This document shows positions 16,592 through 24,718 of a stretch of DNA of 59,699 nucleotides, one piece after another. The notes under the pieces were generated by a model. That model was not told the origin of the DNA and did no database searches. It worked only from the letters and a program-made list of their open reading frames with translations. Source of the DNA: DATBRV01 sp036560145 (GTDB taxonomy: Bacteria > Myxococcota_A > UBA9160 > SMWR01); assembly GCA_036560145.1 (NCBI GenBank), contig DATBRV010000137.1, positions 1 through 59,699 on the forward strand. Direction: 5' to 3'. A program made the translations under genes and the position numbers. The number at the start of each line of letters is the position of its first letter. Within the stretch, counting starts at the first letter, position 1.

Positions 16592-18862
16592 GCGCCGCCG
16601 CCACAGCCGCAGGCCGAAGAACGCCGCCACGCTCCCGAACAGCAGCACGGGGCCCCAGCCGCCCAGCGACGGCGGCACGGCGCCTCCGTAGCCGAGCGAG
16701 GCGGAGACGCCCGAGAACAGGATGTAGACGACGCCGACGATGCCGCTCACGAGCAGCGTCTGCGCCGGCCCCGGGAAGGGGGGCCCCGCCACCGCGAACA
16801 GCAGCACCACCGCCGGGAGCACCATGCACGCGAACGGCTCGGCGAGCTTCGCGTAGTAGTCGACGCGGAAGGCGGTGGCGTCGTAGCCGCCCTGCTCGAC
16901 CTCGGCGATCTCCCGGGCCAGCTCGGCGACCGAGAGGTGCATGGTGTCGACCTGCGCGGAGAGCGTCTCGCCGAGCTCCGCGAAGCGGCGCGGTTCTACC
17001 CGGCGCGCCCGCGCGCCCTCGATCTCGATGCGGACCGGATCGACCAGGCGCCAGACCCCCCGGCCGACGTGGCGCGCCGAGGTCGCGTCCTCGCGGCTGA
17101 TGGGCAGGCCGTCCTCCCCGAGCTGGTAGATGGTGAGCCCGCGCGCCTCGCCGACGTCCGTGTCGAGGCGCGCCGCCTCGAGCACCTGCTTCCCGGAGCG
17201 GACCCAGACGCCCGCCTGATTCCGCTCGGCGCGCTCGGCGTAGTACTCGCCCTTGATCTCCGTGCGCTTGAGCTCGTCGGCGAGGGCGTTGCTGCGGGGC
17301 ACCACGACGTTGTTGAGCAGGAAGTACGCCGGCGCGGTCAGGGTCGCGAGCACGAAGGCCGGCGCGAGCGCGCGCAGGCTCGAGATGCCGCAGGCGCGCA
17401 TGCCGATCAGCTCTCCCTCGGCGGCGAGCAGGCTCACGGTGAGCGCCGTCGCCACCAGCAGCGCCATCGGGACGGCGCGGGACGCGAGCAGCGGAACCCG
17501 GGCCCCGTAGAAGCGCAGGATCTCGATGCCGGTCGCGCGGTAGCGCGCGAACCATTCGAGCCGGTCCATCACATCGATCAGCAGATAGGCCATGAAGAGC
17601 ACGGCGAAGACGAGCAGCGCGAGCTGCGCGAAGCGCCCCGCCACGTAGCGGGGGAGCGCGAGCGAGCGCGTCCGCATCCGGCGCTCGTTCTCGGTCTCCG
17701 CGACGCGGCGCAGCCGCAGGTGGGGGCGCTCGAACGTCTTGCCGAGCGATCGCTCGCGCAGCGCGCGCACCAGCAGCACGCCGGCGACGGCCGCCAGCAC
17801 CAGGTTCGGGAGCCAGGCCGCCAGCCCGACCCCCACCACCCCTCCCTGCACCATTCCCTCGCCGAGCTGGAGCACGGCGTAGTAGACGATCGTCGCGAGC
17901 ACCCCGAGCACGCCTCCACCCGAACGCGAGTAGTGCGAGCGGGTCACGAAGAGCGGCACGGCCAGGAAACCGAACACGAGCGTCGCCAGCGGGAATGCGA
18001 AGCGGCGGTGGAGCTCGAGCGCGGCGCGCGGGAGCTGGTCGTTCTCGCTCGGCACGAAATCGTGGGCGCGCTGCATCAGCTCGTCGAGCGTCGCCCCCGG
18101 CAGGCGATCCTTCTCGCTGCGCTCGAGCGGCTCGCTGCCCTCGGGAAGGCGCGTCGAGAGGGTCTCGAAGCGGAACAGCTTGAGCTCGCCGCGCGGCTCG
18201 AGCACGGCGCTGCCGGAGCCGAGCACCAGCTCGACCGCTCCGTCCGGCGCGCTCGAGACGGTTCCGCTCTCCGCGAAGATGGTCTCGCCGAGATCCGGCG
18301 TGAAGAGCAGCACGCCGCGCAGCTCCATGCCCGACGCGGAGACCTCGCGCGCCTCCAGCTGCCAGTCGCCGAAGTGGCTCACCACGCTCGCGCGGATCTG
18401 CGCCCAGGGACGCTCGCGCGAGAGGTGGGAGAGGGCGTCGTCGAGCGAGCGGCTCGCCCAGGGGCCGAGCGAGAGGGACACGCCGAGCGCGGCCAGCGTC
18501 ATCACGGTCGCGAAGGCGACGATCGGCCAGACCAGGCGGCCCACGGCGACGCCCGAGGATTCGAGCGCCAGGATCTCGCGATCCGCTCCCAGCCGGCCGA
18601 GCGCCACCAGGCAACCCACCAGCACGCCGAAGGGAAAGATGCGGGCGAGAACCGGCACGGCCTCGAAGAAGACCATTCGCCCCACCGCGGGCGCGCCCAG
18701 CCCGCGGTTGATCACGAGGTCCGAGAAGCCGACGATCCGGGAGGTGAGGACCGCCGCGGTGAGGCCCAACACCGCAAAGGCGGTCGGCCTCAGGGCCTCG
18801 CGCGCGATGTACCGGTACAGGGTGAGGCCGGGGCGACGGTGGATGGGAATCGCTACAGCCAT
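16589..18862 (-). CDS. LPS export permease, LptF-LptG fusion
   Basis: 757 residues holding two complete YjgP/YjgQ permease units in one chain. The N-terminal half (about 1-375) reads as LptF, starting YRYIAREALRPTAFAVLGL with ALGRLGADREILALESSGV after the third helix; the C-terminal half (about 395-757) reads as LptG, with PRYVAGRFAQLALLVFAVLF, DVMDRLEWFARY and ALTVSLLAAEGELIGMRACG. Each half has three helices, a periplasmic beta-jellyroll and three more helices. LptF and LptG normally are separate proteins that, with LptB2, extract LPS from the inner membrane. A basic linker (RLRRVAETENERRMRTR) joins the halves on the cytoplasmic side. ATG 18862 is the first start; no strong ribosome-binding site. 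Confidence 0.92.
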   Translation of the reverse strand: MAVAIPIHRRPGLTLYRYIAREALRPTAFAVLGLTAAVLTSRIVGFSDLVINRGLGAPAVGRMVFFEAVPVLARIFPFGVLVGCLVALGRLGADREILALESSGVAVGRLVWPIVAFATVMTLAALGVSLSLGPWASRSLDDALSHLSRERPWAQIRASVVSHFGDWQLEAREVSASGMELRGVLLFTPDLGETIFAESGTVSSAPDGAVELVLGSGSAVLEPRGELKLFRFETLSTRLPEGSEPLERSEKDRLPGATLDELMQRAHDFVPSENDQLPRAALELHRRFAFPLATLVFGFLAVPLFVTRSHYSRSGGGVLGVLATIVYYAVLQLGEGMVQGGVVGVGLAAWLPNLVLAAVAGVLLVRALRERSLGKTFERPHLRLRRVAETENERRMRTRSLALPRYVAGRFAQLALLVFAVLFMAYLLIDVMDRLEWFARYRATGIEILRFYGARVPLLASRAVPMALLVATALTVSLLAAEGELIGMRACGISSLRALAPAFVLATLTAPAYFLLNNVVVPRSNALADELKRTEIKGEYYAERAERNQAGVWVRSGKQVLEAARLDTDVGEARGLTIYQLGEDGLPISREDATSARHVGRGVWRLVDPVRIEIEGARARRVEPRRFAELGETLSAQVDTMHLSVAELAREIAEVEQGGYDATAFRVDYYAKLAEPFACMVLPAVVLLFAVAGPPFPGPAQTLLVSGIVGVVYILFSGVSASLGYGGAVPPSLGGWGPVLLFGSVAAFFGLRLWRRR

Positions 18863-19003
18863 CGTCCGGGATCTCGTTGGACGCCGTCTGTTGCCGGTAG
18901 GCGAGCTGGCCTACAGTGTGGCCCGTCCCCCGCCACGGATGAGATCCTAGGTCGGCGATACGATCGGAAGCAACGCCGCAGGCGCTAGACCCGCAGGGAG
19001 ACC

Positions 19004-19765
19004 ATGAACGCGATCGTGCTCAGCGCTGGCCAGGGCCGGCGACTCCTGCCGCTCACCGAACGCGATCCGAAGTGCCTGCTCGAAGTGGACGGCCCGCTCA
19101 CCGTCCTCGAGCTACAGCTGCGCGCCCTCGCGCGCTGCGGGATCCGGCACGCCACCGTGGTGCTGGGCTTCGGCGCCGACCGCGTGGAGCGATTCCTGAC
19201 GGGGATCCGGATCCCCGGCCTGCGGGTGGATACGCTCTACAACCCCTTCTTCGCGTCGTCGGACAACCTCGCGACCTGCTGGCTCGCGCGCGGCGCGATG
19301 ACCGGCGACTTCGTGCTGCTCAACGGCGACACGCTCTTCGAGGATCGCGTGCTACAGCGGCTGCTCGAGTCGCCGCCGGCGCCGATCACGGTGACGATCG
19401 ACCACAAGGACGGCTACGACGACGACGACATGAAGGTCTCGATCGACGCCAGCCGGCGCCTGCTCGCGATCGGCAAACGGCTCCCGGCGGAGAGCGTGGG
19501 GGGCGAATCGATCGGCATGCTCTGCTTCCGCGGGACCGGTGTGAAGGCGTTCCGCGACGAGCTGGAGCGGGTGATCCGCACTCCCGAGGGCCTGCGCGCC
19601 TGGTATCTCTCGGTCGTGAACGAGATGGCCTCGCGCATGCCGATCGCGACCGCGTCCATCGATGGTCTGTGGTGGCGGGAGATCGACTCGCCCGAGGACC
19701 TGGAAGGCGTGCGCGCGAGCTTCGTGTCTCCCTCGCAGGGATCGGCCCGGCGCTCCCGCGCCTAG
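19004..19765 (+). CDS. LicC-like sugar/choline-phosphate nucleotidyltransferase
   Basis: 253-residue GT-A-fold nucleotidyltransferase. The N-terminal signature is LSAGQGRRLLPLT followed by PKCLLEVDG, the metal-binding acidic residue sits in VLLNGDTLFED, and IDSPEDLEGVR closes the fold. NPFFASSDNLATCWLARG matches the LicC/phosphocholine cytidylyltransferase branch, which makes CDP-choline or related CDP-alcohols from CTP. SD AGGGAGA precedes ATG 19004. It stands next to kdsA (convergent, four-base CTAG overlap) and near a CDP-alcohol phosphatidyltransferase, so supply of an activated headgroup or envelope sugar is plausible; the substrate is not decided by sequence. Confidence 0.82.
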   Translation: MNAIVLSAGQGRRLLPLTERDPKCLLEVDGPLTVLELQLRALARCGIRHATVVLGFGADRVERFLTGIRIPGLRVDTLYNPFFASSDNLATCWLARGAMTGDFVLLNGDTLFEDRVLQRLLESPPAPITVTIDHKDGYDDDDMKVSIDASRRLLAIGKRLPAESVGGESIGMLCFRGTGVKAFRDELERVIRTPEGLRAWYLSVVNEMASRMPIATASIDGLWWREIDSPEDLEGVRASFVSPSQGSARRSRA

Positions 19766-20580
19766 ACCCGTCGTCTCGCGGGAAGCGCCGCCTGGATGGC
19801 GCAGACTTCGCCCAGCAGTCGGTCCAGATCGCTCACCCGCAGCTGGCAGGCGCCGTCGCAGGGGGCGCTCTCCGGATCGGGGTGGATCTCGATGAAGAGC
19901 GCGTCGATTCCGATCGCCACCGCCGCCCGCGCCAGCGGTCCGACCACCGAGCGGTCGCCGTCGCTGGCGTTGGCTCCAGCGCCCGGGTACTGCGCGGAGT
20001 GGGTCGCGTCGAAGCAGACCGGCGCATGGCTGCGCATGCTGAGCAGACCGCGCATGTCCACCACCAGGTCGTTGTACCCGAAGGACGTGCCGCGCTCGGT
20101 CACCATCACGCCGCTGGCTCCGAAGCCCTGCGCCTTCTCGACGGCGTGCCCGACGTCGCGCGGCGCCATGAACTGACCCTTCTTCAGGTTGATGGCGCGG
20201 CCGGTCGCCGCGCAGGCCGCGATCAGGTCCGTCTGGCGGCTCAAGAAAGCCGGGATCTGGAGGCAGTCGGCGACCTCGGCGACGAGCTTCGCCTGTCCCG
20301 GCTCGTGAACGTCCGTCAGGATGGGAAGCCCGGTCTCCCGCTTCACGCGGGCCAGGATCCGCATCCCCTCGTCGATCCCGGGGCCCCGATAGGAATGCCG
20401 GCTGGAGCGGTTGGCCTTGTCGAAGGAGGCCTTGAAGATGACCGAGAGCCCGTGGAGCTCGGCGACGGCTTGGACGGCTTCGGCGCACTCGAGCGCCCCT
20501 TCGAGCGACTCGATCACGTTCAGTCCCGAGACCAGGACCAACGGCGCGCCGTCTCCGACGCTTACGTCACCGATGTGCAT
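19762..20580 (-). CDS. kdsA: 3-deoxy-8-phosphooctulonate synthase (KDO-8-P synthase)
   Basis: 272 residues, joining phosphoenolpyruvate and arabinose 5-phosphate to give KDO-8-phosphate for LPS inner core. Near line-by-line agreement with the known enzyme: VIFKASFDKANRSSRHSYRG, ILTDVHEPGQAKLVAEV, ERGTSFGYNDLVVDM and IEIHPDPESAPCDG. The residue that is cysteine in metal-dependent enzymes is asparagine here (N21 in SGLNVIES), as in the E. coli enzyme, so it should be the metal-independent class. ATG 20580 has GGAGG eight bases upstream; an in-frame GTG two codons earlier is too close to it. Overlaps the convergent nucleotidyltransferase by four bases. Confidence 0.96.
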   Translation of the reverse strand: MHIGDVSVGDGAPLVLVSGLNVIESLEGALECAEAVQAVAELHGLSVIFKASFDKANRSSRHSYRGPGIDEGMRILARVKRETGLPILTDVHEPGQAKLVAEVADCLQIPAFLSRQTDLIAACAATGRAINLKKGQFMAPRDVGHAVEKAQGFGASGVMVTERGTSFGYNDLVVDMRGLLSMRSHAPVCFDATHSAQYPGAGANASDGDRSVVGPLARAAVAIGIDALFIEIHPDPESAPCDGACQLRVSDLDRLLGEVCAIQAALPARRRV

Positions 20581-20659
20581 CGTCACCCCTCCCCCATCGG
20601 ACGGAACGAAAGAAATAGCGAGAACAACGTCGCCTGACTACCCCCGAAACTTAACACTT

Positions 20660-20700
20660 GGGTCTTTTTCACCATATTCAGGAGAGCCGACGAAAGACCC
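20660..20700. promoter_or_regulatory. Inverted repeat in the AT-rich kdsA/glycosyltransferase divergent region
   Basis: GGGTCTTT (20660-20667) and AAAGACCC (20693-20700), a perfect eight-base inverted repeat with a 25-base centre, just upstream of the -10 hexamer at 20710. The surrounding stretch (about 20640-20700) is the AT-richest intergenic piece of the window. Operator for shared control of kdsA and the glycosyltransferase is possible. Confidence 0.35.
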
Positions 20701-20709
20701 GATGGCCGG

Positions 20710-20715
20710 TAGAAT
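20710..20715 (+). promoter_or_regulatory. Probable -10 element of the GT-A/ELM1 gene
   Basis: TAGAAT followed by GCGCC, ten bases before ATG 20726; it lies within the in-frame ATGs at 20702 and 20714, which argues for the downstream start. Confidence 0.4.
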
Positions 20716-20725
20716 GCGCCGAGAA

Positions 20726-22852
20726 ATGGTCTCGTCTGGAACCGCGATCCGCTTGAACCCGGAGTGCCTGACGCTGCCGGCGAGAGCAGGAGCGCGAGAG
20801 AGCGGAAAGCCCCCTGTCCGCCTCTTCCTGGGCACCGAGCCGGCCCAGCAGCGGGCCGAGCGCGTCTTCCTCTGGTCGATCGAGCGGGTGCGCGACCCCG
20901 GCCGGACCTACCAGATCTGGCTGATGAAGAGCCTGGCCGGCTTCCAGACCGCGGGCTGGACCACCGGCTTCACGAACTACCGCTTCGCGATTCCCCACTT
21001 CGCCGGCGGCGCCGGGCGGGCCCTCTACAACGACGTCGACCAGATCTACCTCGCCGATCCGGCGCAGCTCTTCGACCTCGCCCTGGACGGCCACGGCTTC
21101 CTCGCGATCGCTCCCGACGATTCCTCGGTGATGCTGCTCGATTGCGCGCGGATGACGCCGCTCTGGAGCCTCGAGCGCGCGCAGCGCGCGAGCAAGGCCG
21201 AGCTGCTGCGCGAGGCGCTCGCGGTGCCCGGGCTCTACGGCCCGCTCGCCGGCGAATGGAACGCCCGTGACGGCGAGTACCAGGCCGGGCGCTCGAAGCT
21301 GCTGCACTTCACGACGCTGCACACCCAGCCCTGGCGGCCGTTCCCGGCGCAGCTCGTCTACCAGGAGAACACGCACGCGGGTCTCTGGCGCGACCTCGAG
21401 CGCGAAGCCGATGCCGCAGGCTTCGAGCCGTTCACGAGCGCGCGTCCGAGCGCGCGCTACATCGAGCTCGGCTCGCCGCGAAAGCTCGAAGCGGCGCCCG
21501 ACGAGGACGTCCCCTGGCTGCTCGACGAGCGCTTCCGCGCGGGGCCCGTGCGCGAGCGGATCCAGTGCGAGGCGCCGCGGCGCGGACGCGACGGAGCGTC
21601 GGCGCGGACCCGCGCGTGGTGGACCCATCGCTTCGAGGCCGCCTCGAGGCGACACCCCAAAACAAACTGGGAGATCGAGCTGCGGGAGCCGGGTCGCAGC
21701 GGCGCCTGGCACCGCGCCGGGGGGCCGCGCAGCAGCGAGGGGCCGCCCAGCGTATGGGTGGTCGCCGACGACCGCCCCGGGAACACCACGCAGTCGATCG
21801 GGCTCGCCGACGCGCTCGGCTGGCGCTACGAGATCAAGCGGCTGCACCCGGGGCCGCTCTCGCGGCTGCACAACCGCCTGCTCGGCGCCTCGCGCGCCGG
21901 CATCGACGCCGAGCGCTCCTCGCCGCTCGCGCCGCCCTGGCCGGAGCTCGTGATCGCCGCCGGGCGCCGCACCGCCCCGGTCGCGCTCTGGATCCGCGAG
22001 CAGTCGCGCGGCCGCACGCGTCTGGTCCAGCTCGGGCGCAATGGGGCGGACCTCGCCGACCTCTTCGATCTGGCCGTGACGCCCGGCTACTGCCGCTTGT
22101 TCCCGCACCCGAATCGGATCGAGACGAGCGCGACGCTGCACGCCGTCAGCCGCGCCCGGCTCTCCCAGGCAGCCGAGAGCTGGAGGCCGCGCCTGGAAGC
22201 GTCTCCGGCGCCGCGCATCGCGCTGCTGGTGGGCGGCACCTCGGGCCAGTACCGGTTGGGCCCCGCCGTGGCGCGCCGGCTCGCCCAGGACGTGCTGCGG
22301 TTCGCGAAAGAGGCCGGCGGATCGGTCTTCGCGACCACCAGCCGCCGGGTCTCGAAGGCCGCCGGGGACGCGCTGGCCGGCGCGCTCGCGGGCGGGGCCT
22401 ACGTGCACCGTTGGAAGCCGGACGACACCGAGAATCCCTACCTGGGCTTCCTGGCGCTGGCCGACGCGATCGTGATCACGGGCGACAGCGAATCGATGCT
22501 CGCCGAGGCGACGGCGCTCGGCCGACCGGTCTACGTGTATCCGCTCCCCGAACGCCCGTCCTTCCGGCTGCTGCGGGCGCTGCGCGAGCCCGTGGTCGCG
22601 CGCGCGCAGTCGCTCACGCCCTCCCGGCGCGGCACGCCGCGGCCGCAGCAGGGGCTCGACTACTTCTGCGCGCGCCTGATCGAGCGCGGCTTCGTGCGCC
22701 CGACGCGGGATCTCGACCGGCTGCACCAGGAGCTCTACCGGCGCGGCGTGGCCAGGCCCTTCGGCGCGCCGTTCGCGCCGGCCACGGGCGCGCCCCCGGG
22801 CGATCTGGCGGCGGTCGCCGCCCGCGTGCGCGCGCTGATGGGCGTGGTCTGA
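20726..22852 (+). CDS. Two-domain protein: GT-A-like glycosyltransferase fused to ELM1-like (DUF1022) domain
   Basis: 708 residues. The N-terminal part (about 1-270) contains RLFLGTEPAQQRAERVF, GFTNYRFAIPHFAGG and RALYNDVDQIYLADPAQLFD, a GT8-like arrangement whose DVD is the likely metal/nucleotide-sugar motif. The C-terminal part (about 330-690) is the ELM1/GT-B-like domain: VWVVADDRPGNTTQSIGLA, VIAAGRRTAPVALWI, LLVGGTSGQYRL, an internal FATTSRR and VITGDSESMLAEA. A basic linker joins them. The ELM1 family is named from plant mitochondrial fission but bacterial members look like glycosyltransferases. Start ATG 20726 is chosen from promoter position; ATG 20702 and 20714 are in frame. Followed six bases later by a nucleotidyltransferase. 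Probable envelope glycan role. Confidence 0.78.
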   Translation: MVSSGTAIRLNPECLTLPARAGARESGKPPVRLFLGTEPAQQRAERVFLWSIERVRDPGRTYQIWLMKSLAGFQTAGWTTGFTNYRFAIPHFAGGAGRALYNDVDQIYLADPAQLFDLALDGHGFLAIAPDDSSVMLLDCARMTPLWSLERAQRASKAELLREALAVPGLYGPLAGEWNARDGEYQAGRSKLLHFTTLHTQPWRPFPAQLVYQENTHAGLWRDLEREADAAGFEPFTSARPSARYIELGSPRKLEAAPDEDVPWLLDERFRAGPVRERIQCEAPRRGRDGASARTRAWWTHRFEAASRRHPKTNWEIELREPGRSGAWHRAGGPRSSEGPPSVWVVADDRPGNTTQSIGLADALGWRYEIKRLHPGPLSRLHNRLLGASRAGIDAERSSPLAPPWPELVIAAGRRTAPVALWIREQSRGRTRLVQLGRNGADLADLFDLAVTPGYCRLFPHPNRIETSATLHAVSRARLSQAAESWRPRLEASPAPRIALLVGGTSGQYRLGPAVARRLAQDVLRFAKEAGGSVFATTSRRVSKAAGDALAGALAGGAYVHRWKPDDTENPYLGFLALADAIVITGDSESMLAEATALGRPVYVYPLPERPSFRLLRALREPVVARAQSLTPSRRGTPRPQQGLDYFCARLIERGFVRPTRDLDRLHQELYRRGVARPFGAPFAPATGAPPGDLAAVAARVRALMGVV

Positions 22853-22858
22853 GCGGGC

Positions 22859-23710
22859 GTGAGCACGCGCCCTCCCCCGCAGCACGATCCGGCGCGCTTC
22901 ACCGCGCTGGTGCTCGCCGGCAGCCGCGGCGCCGCGGGCGATGAGCTGGCCTCCGCGCAGGGGCAGCGACACCGCGCCCTGATCCCCGTTTACGGCGTAC
23001 CCATGCTGGTGCGCGTGATCCGCACGCTACGGGCGGCGCCGAGCATCGGGGCGATCGTCGTGAGCATCGACGACCCGGCGGCGCTCGCGGACGTCCCGGA
23101 ACTGGCGGCGCTGGTCGCGCAGGGCGCCCTCGCGCTGCGCCGCAGCGAGCGCTCGCCAAGCCGCAGCGTGGTGGTCGTGCTCGAATCGCTGGCGGCAGGA
23201 GTGCCGGCCCTCGTCACCACCGCGGATCACCCGCTGCTCACCCCGGCCATGGTCGAGCACTTCACGGGCGCTTGCCGCCAGGAGGGCGCGGACGTCCGCG
23301 TGGGGCTGGTGGCGGCCAGCCTGCTGCGCGAGCGGTTTCCGGAATCCAAGCGCACCTACCTGCCGATGCGCGACGACCTCTACTCGGGCGCCAACCTGTT
23401 CGCGTTCCTGACCCCCGAAGCCCGGCGCGCGGCCGAGTTCTGGGTGCGCGCCGAAGCGTCGCGCAAGCGGCCCTGGCGCCTCGCGCTCGCCTTCGGCCCG
23501 CGCGCGCTCGTCGCCTTCTGGCGGCGGCGTTACGACCTCGACGCCGCGCTCGCGCAGATCTCGCGGGTGGTCGGCGTGCGCGTGCGCGCGGTCCGGATGC
23601 CCTTCGCCGAAGCCGCGATCGACGTCGACAAGGCCTCGGATCTGGCGCTCGCGACACGCATCCTCGCGGAGCGCGAAGAGCGAAGAGGGCAAAGTGGGGA
23701 CGTTGTTTAG
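22859..23710 (+). CDS. MobA-like nucleotidyltransferase
   Basis: 283 residues of the NTP_transf_3/MobA-like group. The first strand and loop are ALVLAGSRG, followed by a substrate-binding LIPVYGVPMLVRVIRTLR; the acidic metal site is TTADHPLLTPAMV; IDVDKASDLALA closes the domain. The usual basic residues of the GxGxR loop are degenerate, so activity needs testing. GTG 22859 lies six bases after the GT-A/ELM1 gene, suggesting an operon that makes or uses an activated polar headgroup or sugar. It ends by sharing TTAG with the convergent phosphoesterase. Confidence 0.75.
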   Translation: MSTRPPPQHDPARFTALVLAGSRGAAGDELASAQGQRHRALIPVYGVPMLVRVIRTLRAAPSIGAIVVSIDDPAALADVPELAALVAQGALALRRSERSPSRSVVVVLESLAAGVPALVTTADHPLLTPAMVEHFTGACRQEGADVRVGLVAASLLRERFPESKRTYLPMRDDLYSGANLFAFLTPEARRAAEFWVRAEASRKRPWRLALAFGPRALVAFWRRRYDLDAALAQISRVVGVRVRAVRMPFAEAAIDVDKASDLALATRILAEREERRGQSGDVV

Positions 23711-24624
23711 TTCACAAGCAGCTGCTCGCTCTCCGCCACGAAGCGGCGGGCCGCGGGGTCCCAGCCGCGGATGCGCAGGCGGATCCGGAAGCGCCGGGCG
23801 CCCCCGGTCTCGGGCTCGATCTCGTAGAGGTGGTACTGCGCGCGCTTCTCGGGCCGGAGCCCGACGTCGGAGGACGAGCGCGCGCCCACCACCGGGATCG
23901 GCCCCGAGGGCCCCTCCACCGCCCCGATCAGCGTCCGGTGGCCATGTCCGTGCAGGACCAGATCGACGCCCGTGCGGCGCAGCAGGGCGCGCAGCGCGGG
24001 CGCGTCCGTGAGCGAGCGGCGGGCGCTGACGGCGCCCTCGGTCGGCGGATGATGCAGCAGCAGGATCCGACACAGGCGCGGGTCGATCCCGCTTTCGAGC
24101 AGGCGTTCGAGGCGCGCGAGCTGCGCCTCGCCCAGGGCGCCGGTGGCCTGGCCCAGGGGGGTCGGCTGCGCGGAGCAGAGACCCAGGAAGGCCGCGCCGC
24201 CCCGCACCCTCAGGGTGGGAAACCCGCCATCTGCCGCGCCGCCCGCGCCGGGAAGCGGATCGGAGCGCAGGAACTCCGACCAGTGATCCCAGGAGAGCTC
24301 GCGCGGAATCGGCACGTAGGCGTCGTGATTGCCCGGCACGATCGAGACCTGCGCGGGAGCGCCGATCCGGTACAGCCAGGCGCGCGCGGCGACGAACTCC
24401 TGCTCGCAGGCCAGGTTCGTGAGATCGCCGGTCACCACGATCTGGTCCGGCGCGACGCGGTGCAGGTCTTCGATCAACGCCTCGAGCACGTCGGGCCGGT
24501 GCACGCGGCTGCGCCGGATCTGCCAGGAGATCCAGCCCAGCAGCCGCTTCGCGCGCAGCTCGCGCGAGCCGCGGATGCGCACCGGTGTCGCGTGCAGGTC
24601 CGAGAGGTGACCGACGCGGAACAT
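23707..24624 (-). CDS. Calcineurin-like metallophosphoesterase
   Basis: 305 residues with the full metallophosphoesterase signature: FRVGHLSDLHA, VVTGDLTNLACEQEF, VPGNHDAYVP, LLHHPPTE and LHGHGHRTLIG supply the two-metal ligands. Class III cyclic-nucleotide phosphodiesterases (CpdA) and other small-molecule phosphoesterases share this layout; it lacks the marks I would expect of LpxH. ATG 24624 follows GGGGAGAT. The gene is divergent from the phospholipid operon, with back-to-back promoters in 94 bases. Substrate unknown. Confidence 0.85.
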   Translation of the reverse strand: MFRVGHLSDLHATPVRIRGSRELRAKRLLGWISWQIRRSRVHRPDVLEALIEDLHRVAPDQIVVTGDLTNLACEQEFVAARAWLYRIGAPAQVSIVPGNHDAYVPIPRELSWDHWSEFLRSDPLPGAGGAADGGFPTLRVRGGAAFLGLCSAQPTPLGQATGALGEAQLARLERLLESGIDPRLCRILLLHHPPTEGAVSARRSLTDAPALRALLRRTGVDLVLHGHGHRTLIGAVEGPSGPIPVVGARSSSDVGLRPEKRAQYHLYEIEPETGGARRFRIRLRIRGWDPAARRFVAESEQLLVN

Positions 24625-24650
24625 GGGCGATCTCCCCGGGCGGACGGCGG

Positions 24651-24656
24651 AAGCTA
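24651..24656 (-). promoter_or_regulatory. Probable -10 element of the metallophosphoesterase gene
   Basis: TAGCTT about 26 bases before ATG 24624, inside the short divergent region shared with the phospholipid operon. Confidence 0.35.
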
Positions 24657-24677
24657 ACCCAGCGCAGGAGCCTGTGA

Positions 24678-24683
24678 TACCCT
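24678..24683 (+). promoter_or_regulatory. Probable -10 element of the phospholipid operon
   Basis: TACCCT in the context TGTGATACCCTGCGCGCC, nearly identical to the sequences before the thiolase gene (31740) and the antiporter gene (59476). Leader about 28 bases. Confidence 0.5.
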
Positions 24684-24718
24684 GCGCGCCCTTCGGACCC
24701 AGCTCGGAGAAGGGGGCG

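Noticed and set aside
20411..20725. Upstream start for the GT-A/ELM1 protein inside kdsA
   Set aside because: The extra N-terminus is antisense to kdsA and contains no domain; promoter position favours ATG 20726.
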